From Parus major (Eukaryota; Chordata; Aves; Passeriformes; Paridae), in contig NC_031781.1 of assembly GCF_001522545.3 (NCBI RefSeq), positions 7,879,487-7,943,486 on the forward strand: DNA of 64,000 bases, written 5' to 3'. This document shows positions 39,709 to 51,355 of the stretch, piece by piece. The notes under the pieces were generated by a model. It had not been told where the DNA came from. It saw only the letters and a program-made list of their open reading frames with translations, and searched no databases. Numbering within the stretch: the stretch's first letter is position 1; each line of letters opens with the position of its first letter. The position numbers were made by a program, and so were the translations under genes.

Positions 39709-42367
39709 CACCAAAAGAGTTGAAGAGTTCCCCAAGCGCTTGATGGCTGGCTCCTAACTTCACAGCACAGCCCAATCTGCCCCCTTTGGGCTCACACTCA
39801 GCTAAGCACAATCACACCAGTTCACAAGTGCAATTTAGAAGTCCTCACAGGCATCTGACTTAACATTTGAAGTTGATGACAGATGTTACTGTAACTGCTT
39901 CCTTAAGGAGAAACAAATGGGTTGAGCAGATTTCAAATGAGGTCTATAAATGAAAGCTGAGGTACATCATGACTGCCAAAGCTCAGCCATCAAAAATAAA
40001 TTTGCTTTACACAGCAAACTGTCTTCCAGAGAAGCCCCTGAGAGTACCCATTTCTTCCACTATTATTGGATGTAGGTCAACAAAAAACTGTGCTTTATTT
40101 ACCAGATCATATTTGTCCACTAATCTGAATTGTTCACAGAACGTAAGTGGTAAGAGGTGTATTTCAGCAATACATTTTGAGAAAAAGAATGCACTACAGA
40201 AAACTAAGTCAAAAGCCTCACCATCACAGCAATAACACAGACCTGTATTGTTTTATAAAGTAATTAAATAATTCAGACACTGCATGTGCCAAGAGGTAAT
40301 GAAATACATATCTAAGCAGCTTACCAGTAAATTAATTTTACTAACCATGAAAAGTATTTAGATAACACCAAAAACTGAAGGGGCATCAGCAAAATTTCTA
40401 ACAGGACTCAACTCCTATTGGACAAAGAAAAACCAGATCCAAAGAATTCAAGTACTGTGGACTCCAAGTCTTGCAATGAAACAATCCAAACATACCAAAT
40501 ACTGTAACCACATATTAAACCTCCATGAGGAATTGGAATGAAGAAGCCAAGATGTGCTCTGTAAACCCCTCAATGTATGGAGAAGACTATGTCCCATTAC
40601 TCAACATCCTGAGTGATCCGAGTTATTCACTTGGAGGGAAACTGACCCACACTTTACCAATGCTCTGTGCAAAATGCACTTTTGGACTAAATTCAGAAGT
40701 GGCAGAGATTCTTGTTACATTTCTTTCACTTCCTTCAAAATAAATTGCACATTATACCCAACTAAGCAATCACTATAGATATTGCTTTCTCTGGTGGCTT
40801 CCCACCCCAACTCCACAGTACTTCTAGAAATTACAGCACATCATTTCCACATGTACCTATACAATATATATTTATATATACACCACTTTCATCAATCCTT
40901 TTACTCCATTCAATGTCCCACAACATTCCTTATACAATGAGATAGAATTTAGAGTTAAATCACTAGAAAAATCTCTCAATTTTCAATTTTTGTAGAACTT
41001 AGCTGCTAGAGTCTACATCTGCACTGCATCTTCAGTTAGAGGAATAGGATAATGAGCAGGACAAAGAGTTGGAAGTATTAAAAAAAATATCAAGGAGTAT
41101 TTACTGAAAGTAGGGTATTTTAACCAAATAAAACATGCATTGGTCATTAAGAAAGCCACGTAAGTGACTTTGAACATAAGGTAACTAGTCTTAAACATTT
41201 CCAGTGAATGCCAGTCTTCAAGACTGCCTTAGAATGAGTATTTAAGATAATCAAGAAACCAAGTATTGCCTTTCAAAAACCTTAAGATTTCACAGAAAAG
41301 CTTAGGCTTTGCTAAACATCCAAAATGTTAAAGACTCCCACACATCCAATCACAACTTGAAACTGACATACACCTCAAATTCTTAAGACACATTCTTTCC
41401 GCTTTCCTAAAAGCACAGAAATTCCAGCTCTACATATCTTCCCCGTTATTCTCATATTTAAATAAAGAGACAACATATAACCTGTCCATTGCCAAGTCCA
41501 CATTTCTATTATCATGAAGGAATTCCAAGTTTCCATGAATAGAAATGGTGTAGCAGTAATGGAGCCTTACCCAGAGAAGAGCTAAAACATCTCAGCTCCT
41601 CCTCTCTCCTTTGACAGAGCTCAGCACCTGACAGACTGAAAGGAGATGTGGGTCCTAAGTGTTGCCATTACTTCAAAACAAAACCTGACTACTTAGGATA
41701 TTCCAAAGCTGGGAATCTAAAAGTCACTATAACTAAATAAATCATAAAAAATCCATGAAATCAACCACCAAGCAGCAACAAAATTTAAATTCCACAATGC
41801 TAATTCATCAGACACTTAACTTCCTCGTACAAGCATTGGATATCCATGCTTAGAACCCTCCTTGGACTGCCACAAGTAGTCAACTGCTGCTTTCCAAGGA
41901 AATTGTTTGGTTTTTTTCCATCTTACATACAAGCAGTAACAAACCAACACAAATCCATCTCACTTGATTTCAGAAAGACTAAAAAAGATTGTTTCTTTCT
42001 ATAAAATACTTCACATCTTTAAAAAGTGACTAAAAACAAAATGCTCCAGAAAAAAATTTAAGTGATGTTTCTGCTGATATGCCTTTGTGAAAGTATCACT
42101 CAAAAGCAGCACTACACAGCTCATTCTCAGAATTTAGTTTCAGCTGTGATCCTCAAAAAGAAGTCATTTTACTTTCAAATAGCTCTTACCCTTTTGCCAG
42201 GACTTAGTAGAAAATATAAGCCAGAGTTAGTGTTGCAAAATATAAATAAATTGCGGCAAGCTCATCATTGCTAAGTACATATGAGGTCATTCAAAAATTA
42301 AAACTTAAATCACAAAATTATTTTAACACAATCCTAAACCAAACAAATATCACAGATAAGGAGTCAA

Positions 42368-42388
42368 TTTTTTTTTTAAAAAAAAAAA
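42368..42388. repeat. T10A11 palindromic tract
   Basis: Ten T followed by eleven A. Self-complementary A/T tract in intron 1; slippage-prone. Confidence 0.8.
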
Positions 42389-43539
42389 CGCATCAGAGTA
42401 ATATTTCCTAGGTGGATCTAAGATCCTCCATATATACATCCCAGGCATTAAAATCTAAATTAAACAGATTATAACAAATTATCATAGTGGATAAAAATAT
42501 AACAAACACCCTAAGAGATACAGGTGGGGTAACATATGTTGTCTTTGGAAGTGATACACAGGCTGGTTGCCTCACCCTCTTTGAGGGGTTAAAAACCCAC
42601 TCTTTTTTCTTAGTCATCCTTCAAAGGTCAGTAACAATCATCTTTCTATAGCAAAAGAAAAAATATCACCTTGAGCATACTTACACAAAACCATACATGC
42701 TGAACAGATAATTCTCTAAGTACCACATATATTTGCCATTCTGAAATGGCTGAATGTGTTCTTTTGGTATTTGGCTGCTAAGAATATGGCCTACACCTTT
42801 CTACAGCCTTCAGAGCAGGCAAGGAATAGCCAGAGGGACCGGCATGGACAATGGATCTCACACTACCATCCACCAGAAACTGACCACCCATAGATTAGAG
42901 GAGTTGAAGAACCACCCACAGGATAAGAGGTGGTTAGATGGGTCTCCTCCAAATGCTGGCAAACCACAAGAGCAAGGATAATGAGTATAATAAGGCACCC
43001 AAACACTAAATAAGGAATTTCTCTGTTCCTAACTGGAAGATCTACCCCACCCTGGGTGTGCTCATAAAACATAGCACGGGATTTCTCCACAGCCCAAACA
43101 TGTCATTTCAACCTGAGCTGGACAGCCATGAACCCCAGGGATTGCCCATATCTCAATAAACCTTTGGAAGAAGAAATTATGGTTCCTTCACTCACTGGAC
43201 AGAAAGCCTCTCCTTTCTCCCAGATTCCTCTAGGAGAAGTGAAAATGCTAACTCACCTTGATGCTTTTGAAAGCCATTTTACAAAGAGCTTTCAAACAAA
43301 AGAAACACTAGTAAAAATGCTTCCTTTAAGGCACTGAGATGGGGAGTTACCTTCACACACAGCTCTTAACACAGTCTGGGTACCCGCCTCACGAAGCCAA
43401 GGCTTGGACTGTAAGTTTCCTCCATCGAGAAACTAAGAAAGCTTTTCCCACAGAAACATATTCCTTAAGGGAACTGGATATGCCACTACACACAGTGTGC
43501 AGAAGTAGACCCTGGAAAAAAAAGAAAAGGGCCCTTCTC

Positions 43540-44230
43540 CTCCTCCTCCCATTCGGGGGGAAAGGAACAAACGGGGAATGCACTGCTCAGGCAGATGCGA
43601 CCGTGAGGGGACTGCGGCTGAGGGAGCTCTGCTGCTGCTGGGGTGTTATGGCTGGTGTTTCCTTCACTTGAGCTCTAGGAGCGTTCGCCATCCCCCTCCC
43701 TTCCATGGGGAGAGTCCAAGGAAGTCCCCCCGGCAGAGGGATGGCCCTGGGGTCCCTGTGGGGACGTGCAGCCCTGACACAGCCGCCCGCGGGGAGCCGG
43801 GCCGGGAGGGCGGCCGGGCTCCCTCAGCCCTCGCTGCTGAGCGGGAAGGTTGGGAGGACAGTCCTCGATGCTTCGCCCCCACCGGGGCTGGGGAAGGGCC
43901 GCAGGAGCGCTCCCCCCGCGCCTCCAATCCAAGCTGTGGAGCTCTGCGATTCCCGGGGGAGGGAGGAAAGGAGGAGAGCAGCAGCGCATCTCCAGCATCT
44001 CCCCTCAGGGCAGGGCGGACACGGGGGAGCTGCTCCGTCCTCGGCTTGGCCACCGGGAAACCAAGGGCCAGGGGCGAAGCGACTTGATGGAGGGGAACCT
44101 CCCTCCCTTCCCCGCCCTCCGAAGAGGGGGAGCGGGAGCGGGGCCTGCGCCCGGCGCGGCTGCGGGGAAGGGGCCGCGATCGAGGCGGCCGCCCTGGACA
44201 CGCACGTGGGGCCGGGGGTTCGAGGATGGA
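43540..44230 (-). promoter_or_regulatory. CpG island A, candidate ERC2 promoter or first-exon region
   Basis: GC and CpG density rise sharply here relative to the AT-rich flanks. The island carries a NotI-type GCGGCCGC at 44185-44192, an E-box CACGTG at 44203-44208, and many G-runs. Two good minus-strand splice donors lie just on its ERC2-proximal side: AAG|GTAACT with exon end at 43351, and AAG|GTGAGT with exon end at 43257. This is what a non-coding ERC2 first exon starting in the island would look like. The overlapping long ORFs on both strands are products of the GC-rich, stop-poor composition. Transcription start sites cannot be placed from sequence alone. Confidence 0.7.
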
Positions 44231-45269
44231 AATAAAAACAAATCGCGAACGGACAATAGTTAAGTGAAACCAGTGATTTAGAAAGCCGACCAGAAAACTA
44301 ACCCTGGCAAGTAGGATTTGCCCTCCCCTTGGCTGCACTTATTGGCCGCGCTCGTGTACAACGAGCTGGTATCTGCCAATGCCAGTGGTCGGCCGGCCTG
44401 TCCATCACCAGGGAAAGAGCAATTCGCCTCTAAGGGAGTAGATTCCCATCCATCCATCACGAGGCTTAGCAGGTAGTCGCCTAGAAATCAATCACACACT
44501 AATAAAAAAAAATAATAAAAAAATCCTTCTCCATCAAATTACTACTATAGTGGCTCCCAGAAAAATATATATGTATCCTTGGTGAGGTAAGGCGTGGATT
44601 TCATCACATGCATCACATCCATCACTTGTCCAGCCTAAAATGATATTTTCTTTAAAAGATATTGAACCAAGCACATTAAGGAGGGACCCTAGTAAGTATT
44701 CATTAATTATATAACTGGAAAAAAAAAAATCCTGTTAGCGTCTGTTTCCATTTCCCTGCCACTAGAAGGGAACAGAAATCTCTCACCTTTTTCCTGACAC
44801 GGTTTTTAAAACACCAAACATTATCCATTATTTAGGTATAAAGCTAGGAATTTCCAAAGCTCATCAAATGTATCCTAGAAAACTTTAACAACAACAACAT
44901 TTTGAAACACTAAGCATAAAAAGAAAAAAAAAAATTAGAGTCCTATGGCTGCTTTTAATAGAAATTGAAAGAGGTTTCTGGTTGACGATTCTGTAGGGAG
45001 AGGCACTCTGTTACCAGAATAAGATATGCACTTGGTTCCATTTATTACAATGTATTTCCAAAGCGATATAAAAAGACTATTATTTTGCAAATTCATCTCC
45101 ATATTCAGCTACCAGACAGTTATAAAAAGCAATATACAGCATTCCCTTAATCACAGTAAATTTACAGTCACGTATCTCAGCCATATTCTTGCTTAAGCTT
45201 CTCACCTTTCAAATCATTGCATCTGCCTTTCGTCCTCACATGGATTTTACAACATCACGTTTAGCTGGC
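44231..45269. other. AT-rich spacer between the two CpG islands
   Basis: Ordinary AT-rich DNA with several A-runs. It includes a 9-bp tandem, catcacatg/catcacatc/catcact (44602-44624), and a minus-strand splice donor, AAAG|GTGAGA, with exon end at 45206. I see no ORF or RNA worth calling. Confidence 0.6.
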
Positions 45270-45640
45270 ATCCCATTTGCGCGGAGGAAGGAGGCGGCAG
45301 GGAGAGCCGGAGCCGCGGAACAGCCGCGAGGGGCTGACCAGAAGGAACCTGCTGCAGTCGGGGAGGCTCGTGTGCCCCTGTCCCTCGTCTTTCCGTCCCT
45401 CAGCGAGTCTCCCTCAGTCAGCTGCGAGCCCGGCTGTCTGGGTTGCCAGTCCCTGACTCAACATTCCCAGCATTCCCGAGGAGCCGGGGCTCCAGCGGCG
45501 CGGCTCGGAGCCGCCGGGGGCAGCAGCAGCAGCAGCAGCACACGCAGCGCAGCCCGTGATTCCTGCGAGCGTCTGTCTGTCTGTCCATTCACCGCCAGCC
45601 CGCGGCTTCCAGTCCCCACCCCGAGAACGGCTGCGAGTGT
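45206..45640 (-). other. Candidate ERC2 non-coding exon 1 (alternative to island A)
   Basis: On the minus strand, CpG island B is followed by gatttgaaag|gtgagaag, a consensus splice donor with exon end at 45206. An exon from somewhere in the island to this donor would be non-coding and contain a CTG repeat (20 bp at 45540-45521). It would also hold a short upstream ORF, ATG GGA TGC CAG CTA A, near 45283. The upstream limit given is only the island's dense core. The splice site is visible; the exon itself is inference. Confidence 0.45.
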
Positions 45641-45720
45641 GTTACTCACTGTCAAACAGCCTAAAAATACACCTATGGCTGCGTAAAACTGCAGAGCCTA
45701 AATTGCCTTCTCGCCGCTGT
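45270..45720. promoter_or_regulatory. CpG island B, likely bidirectional promoter
   Basis: The core (about 45275-45640) is dense in CpG and G/C runs. It contains an AP-1 type TGACTCA at 45454-45460 and a CAG/CTG repeat at 45521-45540. Minus-strand transcription would reach the donor at 45206, and plus-strand transcription the donor at 45746. The arrangement fits a divergent promoter serving ERC2 on one side and possibly a long non-coding RNA on the other. Confidence 0.6.
45521..45540 (-). repeat. CAG/CTG trinucleotide repeat in CpG island B
   Basis: Six CAG units plus CA on the plus strand; CTG on the ERC2 sense strand. If the candidate exon ending at 45206 is real, the repeat is in the ERC2 5'UTR. 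Confidence 0.85.
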
Positions 45721-45735
45721 TCACCAGAGGCCAGA

Positions 45736-45750
45736 GATGTTCAAAGGTAG
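45736..45750 (+). promoter_or_regulatory. Consensus plus-strand splice donor beside CpG island B
   Basis: The sequence tcaaag|gtaggt gives a good donor with exon end at 45746, right after the island. It would suit the first exon of a divergent transcript. No downstream exon could be identified. Confidence 0.35.
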
Positions 45751-45910
45751 GTGCTTCAGAACATGATGTCTAAAAATCCATTGCTATATGTGTGCATTTA
45801 CAGAAACGGAAACAAACCCAGAAATCTGAATCTGTGTTTTGGCTTAACTTCTTTTACACTTAAGATGACACCCAAATTTATTGGTATTTTTCTCAAAAGC
45901 AGTAGTCAGG

Positions 45911-45925
45911 AAAAAAAAAAAAAAA
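45911..45925 (+). repeat. Poly-A run, 15 nt
   Basis: Fifteen consecutive A residues. A simple repeat just beyond CpG island B. Confidence 0.8.
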
Positions 45926-46112
45926 CAAACCACCACAGATTAGCTTCTATGCTAAGCCTGAAAGCCTTTTCCATAAGAAAAATGCAAACTGCATTAAAAT
46001 TATTCCTGAGATTTTTTTTTTTTATTGAGTGAGAAAACATCTATAAACATCACTGGCTTCTCAATCCTAAGAACAGAGGGTTTGTTCCTCTTGTATTTTT
46101 CCCTCCTCTCAA

Positions 46113-46128
46113 TTTTTTTTTTTTTTTT
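46113..46128 (+). repeat. Poly-T run, 16 nt
   Basis: Sixteen T followed by ag. It resembles a splice acceptor by chance, but no exon follows. A simple repeat. Confidence 0.8.
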
Positions 46129-49100
46129 AGCTTAATCACTTTGTATACAATTGCAAGTGATCACCTTCAGGCTTTAGCTTTAATGGACATTCATACATTA
46201 CACTGCACAAAATTTCACAAACATTTTTTGTGTCTCCTCTTGATCTAATTGCAGTCACTGATATTAAGAACCACTTCAGATCTGTAGTTTCTTTAATATA
46301 ATTTCTATTTCTCTCTTGCTTACATATTCACCTATAAATGCCCCTATTAAACATTATTGAAAAGAACAACTTTTATGGAATTACCCTTAAAAACTATGCC
46401 AAATCAAATTGATTTCAGCCAATCATGTTTAAAATTAGCATAATCCTTTTATTACTGTATCTGAATTATCCAAAGCCAGTTGAAATAATTGGCTGTCACA
46501 GATATTTATTTGTAGATGCTAGAATGCCATTCCCAGCAGGTTTGTATTTCCCCAGTAAAGGGACACACTCTTAACAGTACCCACCTACCTTAGCTATAAA
46601 TTGCAATAGAGGGCAAATACTTTTTCTGAGTTCAAAGTAATGGAATAACCATTATTAAAATGCAAACTTCAATTGCTTTTAAACCTGCACACTTAATTGA
46701 AGACATTTCTGTTAAAATAGTTTCAAACCCATGAAAAATATGGACAGAGAAAATCTTTTCCTGGAGAAATTGACAAGAAGGGACACGGTTTTGTATACAA
46801 ACAATTTCACTTCATCTGAAAAGCAAACAAAGTATTCCTCAAAAGTTAGCAAGCCTCCCTCTGTAAGAAAATGGATAAGCACTACAAAATGTGGGTCACT
46901 ACAGTGAACGCTTCAGAGCACAAGAAGTGGCCATTTTCAGCTTAGCCCTTAATTTGGATTCAGTATGAAATAAGAATCTCTTACAGACCTGTCTCAATAT
47001 TGCAAAATCCAGTTCTGTCTCAGTGCTGTTAATGATGACAGGACTTTTGTTCTAAGTGGTGTCAGCTGCTGACAGTTTTTTAAACAATGTGTCACACCAT
47101 TCCTGTCTATATGAAAAGACAAGGAACATCAGGTCCTGCCTTATTTTTTTTGTGACTCATTCACTGGCAAAGACTGAGGCGATAGCCAGCAAAAGCCAGA
47201 AGCATCCTGACACAGGAGCAGTAGCCAAACAATCGCCTTTCCAAGGAATAAGAAAGCTGCCATAAGGCTGCCACAATACTGCAATAAATTAAGCTTGCTG
47301 TCATTCAATAAACTTTATAGCAGAGTTCATCACAGCCCATCTCAGAGCAGCAGACCCTCTGCAGGGGACTGTCAGCATTACCAGTGCCAAAGAACAGACT
47401 ATACCCACCATGTATAATACCATTGGAGAGCTTTGTGGGGAAAAAATATTTTGCCAAATTGTATTCAAAAAGACTTGTTAGAAAAATGTGCATCTCAAAA
47501 GAAGGGGGGGAAAGTAATCAGAATTTTACAGCTAATCTACTTATTGTATTAGCAGAAACAACATCCATGCAAAGAACCTCAGGGTCACATAATCCAAACC
47601 CTTCAATAACATTCATTCCTTACATTCAAGACAATGCTGGAATCCAAATCCACAGGGTAGGATAATAACAATTGTGTCCTTAAGGCTAACTTCTTTGCAG
47701 CTGATGAAAGCTCTCATTTCAGTCTAATCACAGGGCCATCTGTGTTGTCCTCAGTGCCATGATGTAGGTGGGTGCCATTAAGCACAAAAAGAGCAAGATC
47801 ATATCAGGAAACTAGCACTTTTTTCTCTTTCATTTATTATAAGAGGTTTCCATTAACTACTAGACACATCTTTCAGCCAAGTGTTAAAGGAAAGCAGTCT
47901 GTTGTAAAACTTAAACCACTATTTATATTATATTATAAACATACAATGTTTGCACTTGTCAACAATTTCTATCTTCAAATAGATTTTTGGCTAGCAGACT
48001 CCAGTTTGTTTTCTACCTTAAAAACACAGCATATTCACAGTTTTTTCTGCTTTCACATCAGGAGCTGTGGAAACCTCACTGAGATTAATGGCAATTTTTT
48101 TTTTTTATTTCAATTAGCCCACATTAAGGCCCTAACCAAGTCAAGTAAATATGAAATACAGATTTTCAAGTCTCTTATTTTCCTCCATCTATGCTATACT
48201 GATTTTGGAAACAGAAAAGTTTAAAACATATTTATTATTACCATTCTGTTTACTTATTCTACATATAAATAATTCAAAATAACATATAATATATATGGTT
48301 ACTGTCTTCAATTCCTGTGGATCCCTTCATCATTCCCAATTCTTTCTTCTCACCTGTGGTACTAAGACTTTAGCAGCAGCTAGCTCCCTTTCATAGTCTG
48401 GTGAAAATGGATGTTATTTTCTGCTTAATTTCTTTTAAAACAGAAATAAAAATAGAAGCTTGGTTCCTGCTGCATAATTCCTAGCAAGCAACTGCAGGTG
48501 TGTGCTTTAAAAAGCCAGGAAAATATATTTCAGCTGTAGTCATTGAACCTGGCCCCACTCTATTCCTCTGTGCTTCTCTAGTGCTACTTGATTTACACTG
48601 AAGGTTACAGAACCAGAAAAACAAAAAATATTGCCTTTACCATGATGTGGTGATCAGATTTCGAGTAAGCACTTGACCCTAGAGAAACAAAAAGCTCTAA
48701 ACTAACAAAATGATTGAAATAAATTTAAATTTTCTCTTGATTTCAGAATGAGGTCCTACCAGTCTAGTCCACAGAGGTGGTGGACTCATCAGTCAGTAAC
48801 TTATGAATATATAACAACAGTGAATGATGACTCTTAATCAGTTTATATATTCACCTATAAATACCTGCCAAACTGAATTACAAAATAGTTTCCACTACAT
48901 GTTAAGCTTCTGGTTTTGCTTTCCTCATGACATATTACCCAAGTCTCATCATGGTTTTCAAAATTATTAGTATCATTTATTAGTTATTAATTTACATGAT
49001 CACATGCCTTCCAAAGGATGAAAAAGTGTTATTTGAATATACCTGAACACACAGGAAGCCATTGAGTTATCTACTCTAATGAATTAAAAAGCAAAAAACA

Positions 49101-50862
49101 AACAAGGAAAATACACTCTTTTGTAATTACATAATTTAGCAGTTTATCGTATACTGCACAGTTTATATCTATTCAGGACAGAAATAAAGCCACTCTGGCA
49201 GATGCCATTAATATCATAGTCACAAATAGAGAAAAATACTAAAATAATTTAATATAAAAAAATAAATCCATCTCACAGAAGTTCTCCAGCTTCCACGTCT
49301 CAAAACAGGGCTATTAATAGGCTTTTGTACCAACTCTGCAAGGTATTTCAGAGAGTTAAAAATATTTCTTAGGAAAATTTAAACTCCAGGAAGTTCTAAT
49401 AGTACATAGCAAATACAGCTTAAACATCTTGAATTACATTTAACACTTTAAATTTTATCAATGGCCCTTTATTTTCCTGGTTGGAAACACTGTATTACTG
49501 TACACATGTATATACACAGTGACTGTTATATAGAAACGCTGCTAAATGAACGCTGACTAGTAAAGTCTTAAATGATGATTTCAGGTTTTTTTAATCATTT
49601 TAGACACATCAGAGCTAAAATCCAACTGACTTTTCAGTAAGAATTAAGCTTTCAAATGCCAACATCACTCCCGAAAGGTAAATCCAGATACTAAAATTTT
49701 ACTTACAAGTGTCAGCATCAGACATTTCATCTCAAGGCAGCTGAGGTTCTTCTCCAATTCTCCAGTTTCAGGAAACACATCTCCTTCCCTACTTACAATC
49801 TCAAGCTCTACAGCAAACTTGGCAGGTACAAACACTAGGATTGTAGGACTATTTATCACCCCCAGTCCATCACCTTCTCCCAGCAGAACTACAGAGCAGT
49901 TATTCAGTGAGGGAACCTTTTATTGGCAGCACAGGCTTTTCCAATTTTGAGCAGCTGAGAACTGAAGCCTTAATCACATTCACATGGTGGGAGAACAGGG
50001 GCAGGACCAAAACTACCTGAGCTGGGGGGGCTCAGCTCTGTCCATCACAGCAGTCCCCAGTGGAACCAAATTTCTGCAGTGAGTAGGGCCCTATTAGATC
50101 AACTAAATTCAGGAACAATGTGAAAATAATTAAAAACAGTAGTCTTGTATGGCTGCTTCGAAACTGACAATGAACCTATAGCTGCTTTCCTGCTTTTGTG
50201 CCCATTGTGGGTTCTGTTGAGGAGCTGCATGACCAACTGACTAACAAGAAACACATTTTACTCACAACAAGATCTCATAACCATTGGATATCCATTTTGT
50301 CATTGAGATTGTCAGTGCTGTTACACAGAATAACAAATAGCACAAGCAATTCTGACTACTTCACTTAACTTCTGGTCTTTAAAATTGAAGAGAGATTAAA
50401 TATAGGCTGTAAAATATCCTTTTATCAGTATTTCTATGTCAATCATCTACTAGCCTGACATTGTAAAATATCAGGACTTTTGAGCACATTTGAGCAAAAC
50501 ACTACTTGAGGATCTGACTTCAAGAGTCAGTCCCCTTATTGTACCAATTCTAGAACTAAAGAGAGATTATGGTCTCCTTCTCATTTATTTGTCACTTAGA
50601 ACCAGCCATGTAAACTATATCAATGTAAGCACATGTAATTAAATCTTTATAGAACAACTCTCAGGTATGAAAAAGAAATGGCTTAGCATTATCTTGATTT
50701 GTGCCTCTGGACCCTCTCAACTCCCAAAATAGCTTATTCCCATGAAGAATTCCAGTTGAGAATATGCATAACCTTATGTCAACTTCCAAAACATGCTTGA
50801 GAACTGGCATAGAGGGAGTTTCTCTGGCCCAAAATATGACTGTTCTAAGAATTCAACAGTTC

Positions 50863-50892
50863 GGTTTCTGTGCCAAGAAGTGGCACAGAACC
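50863..50892. repeat. Hairpin-forming inverted repeat
   Basis: ggtttctgtgcca (50863-50875) and tggcacagaacc (50881-50892) form a 12-bp stem with one bulged T and a 5-nt loop (agaag). No promoter or downstream gene gives it a role. Confidence 0.7.
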
Positions 50893-50914
50893 TGTTTAAA
50901 TTACTAGCAGAGAT

Positions 50915-50951
50915 GTAACTGTAGGTTACATTTAGTGTAGGTTACAGTTAC
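50915..50951. repeat. Overlapping inverted and direct repeats
   Basis: Two copies of tgtaggttaca lie at 50920-50930 and 50936-50946, nested inside arms gtaactgta and tacagttac. A small local rearrangement, 23 bp from the preceding hairpin. Confidence 0.65.
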
Positions 50952-51332
50952 TCCTGTCTGACTACAAAAGCATCTAATGAGTGACTTCCCCTGAGAACCT
51001 GAAATGTGCCTTTAAAATAAGAATATTCAGTACTGATGATTGCACATGAAGTGCTTTCCTTAGAGGAAGCTTTACATCCAGGGATCAACTTGGTAGAGCC
51101 TTTTTTGCATTCCTCCCCTGAGAGTTTCTGCTTTCTTCATTGCTCCAATCCCACTTTAACATCCTATTCCACTCATAAAGTTTGCTGATTATCTTTCTAA
51201 CTAAGCAATCTGTGACTTCAAGATAGAAACACAACCACACATTGTAACAGACATTTATACCAATACGTTTATACCAGTAATGGAGGTCAACACTAAATTC
51301 AACTGATGACTTATAATTTATTAAGCTATATT

Positions 51333-51355
51333 AAAAAAAAAAAAAAAAAAAAAAA
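51333..51355 (+). repeat. Longest poly-A run, 23 nt
   Basis: Twenty-three consecutive A residues, the longest homopolymer in the window. No gene-like body, AATAAA signal or target duplication is evident upstream, so a processed pseudogene is not supported. Confidence 0.85.

Larger units (their letters stand above)
32982..43256 (-). other. ERC2: ERC2 intron 1 (5'UTR intron), leftmost boundary certain, right boundary a candidate
   Basis: The left boundary is the acceptor at 32982-32984. The right boundary shown is the nearest consensus minus-strand donor, AAG|GTGAGT, with exon end at 43257; if exon 1 ends at 43351 or 45206 the intron is longer. The body is AT-rich with many A/T runs and chance short ORFs. 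It holds two coding-like stretches of unknown origin (about 33599-33762 and 34040-34260), a TTTA microsatellite at 39689-39708, an AT dinucleotide run at 38900-38913, and a T10A11 palindrome at 42368-42388. I see nothing else assignable. Confidence 0.6.

Noticed and set aside
43578..44338. Several overlapping ORFs of 100-224 codons on both strands in CpG island A
   Set aside because: They overlap in many frames on both strands, are rich in Gly, Pro, Arg and Ala, and match no family. GC-rich DNA has few stop codons, so this is expected by composition.
45189..45686. 165-codon plus-strand ORF across CpG island B
   Set aside because: Its middle is low-complexity Ser/Ala/Arg from GC-rich repeats, and it has no recognisable domain or splice support.
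46380..46560. Stretch that looks like a conserved non-coding element (dense ATTA and AATTA motifs)
   Set aside because: The impression rests on composition only; conservation cannot be judged without other genomes.
51333..51355. Long poly-A run as the tail of a processed pseudogene or SINE
   Set aside because: No gene-like or tRNA-like body, polyadenylation signal or target duplication could be seen upstream.
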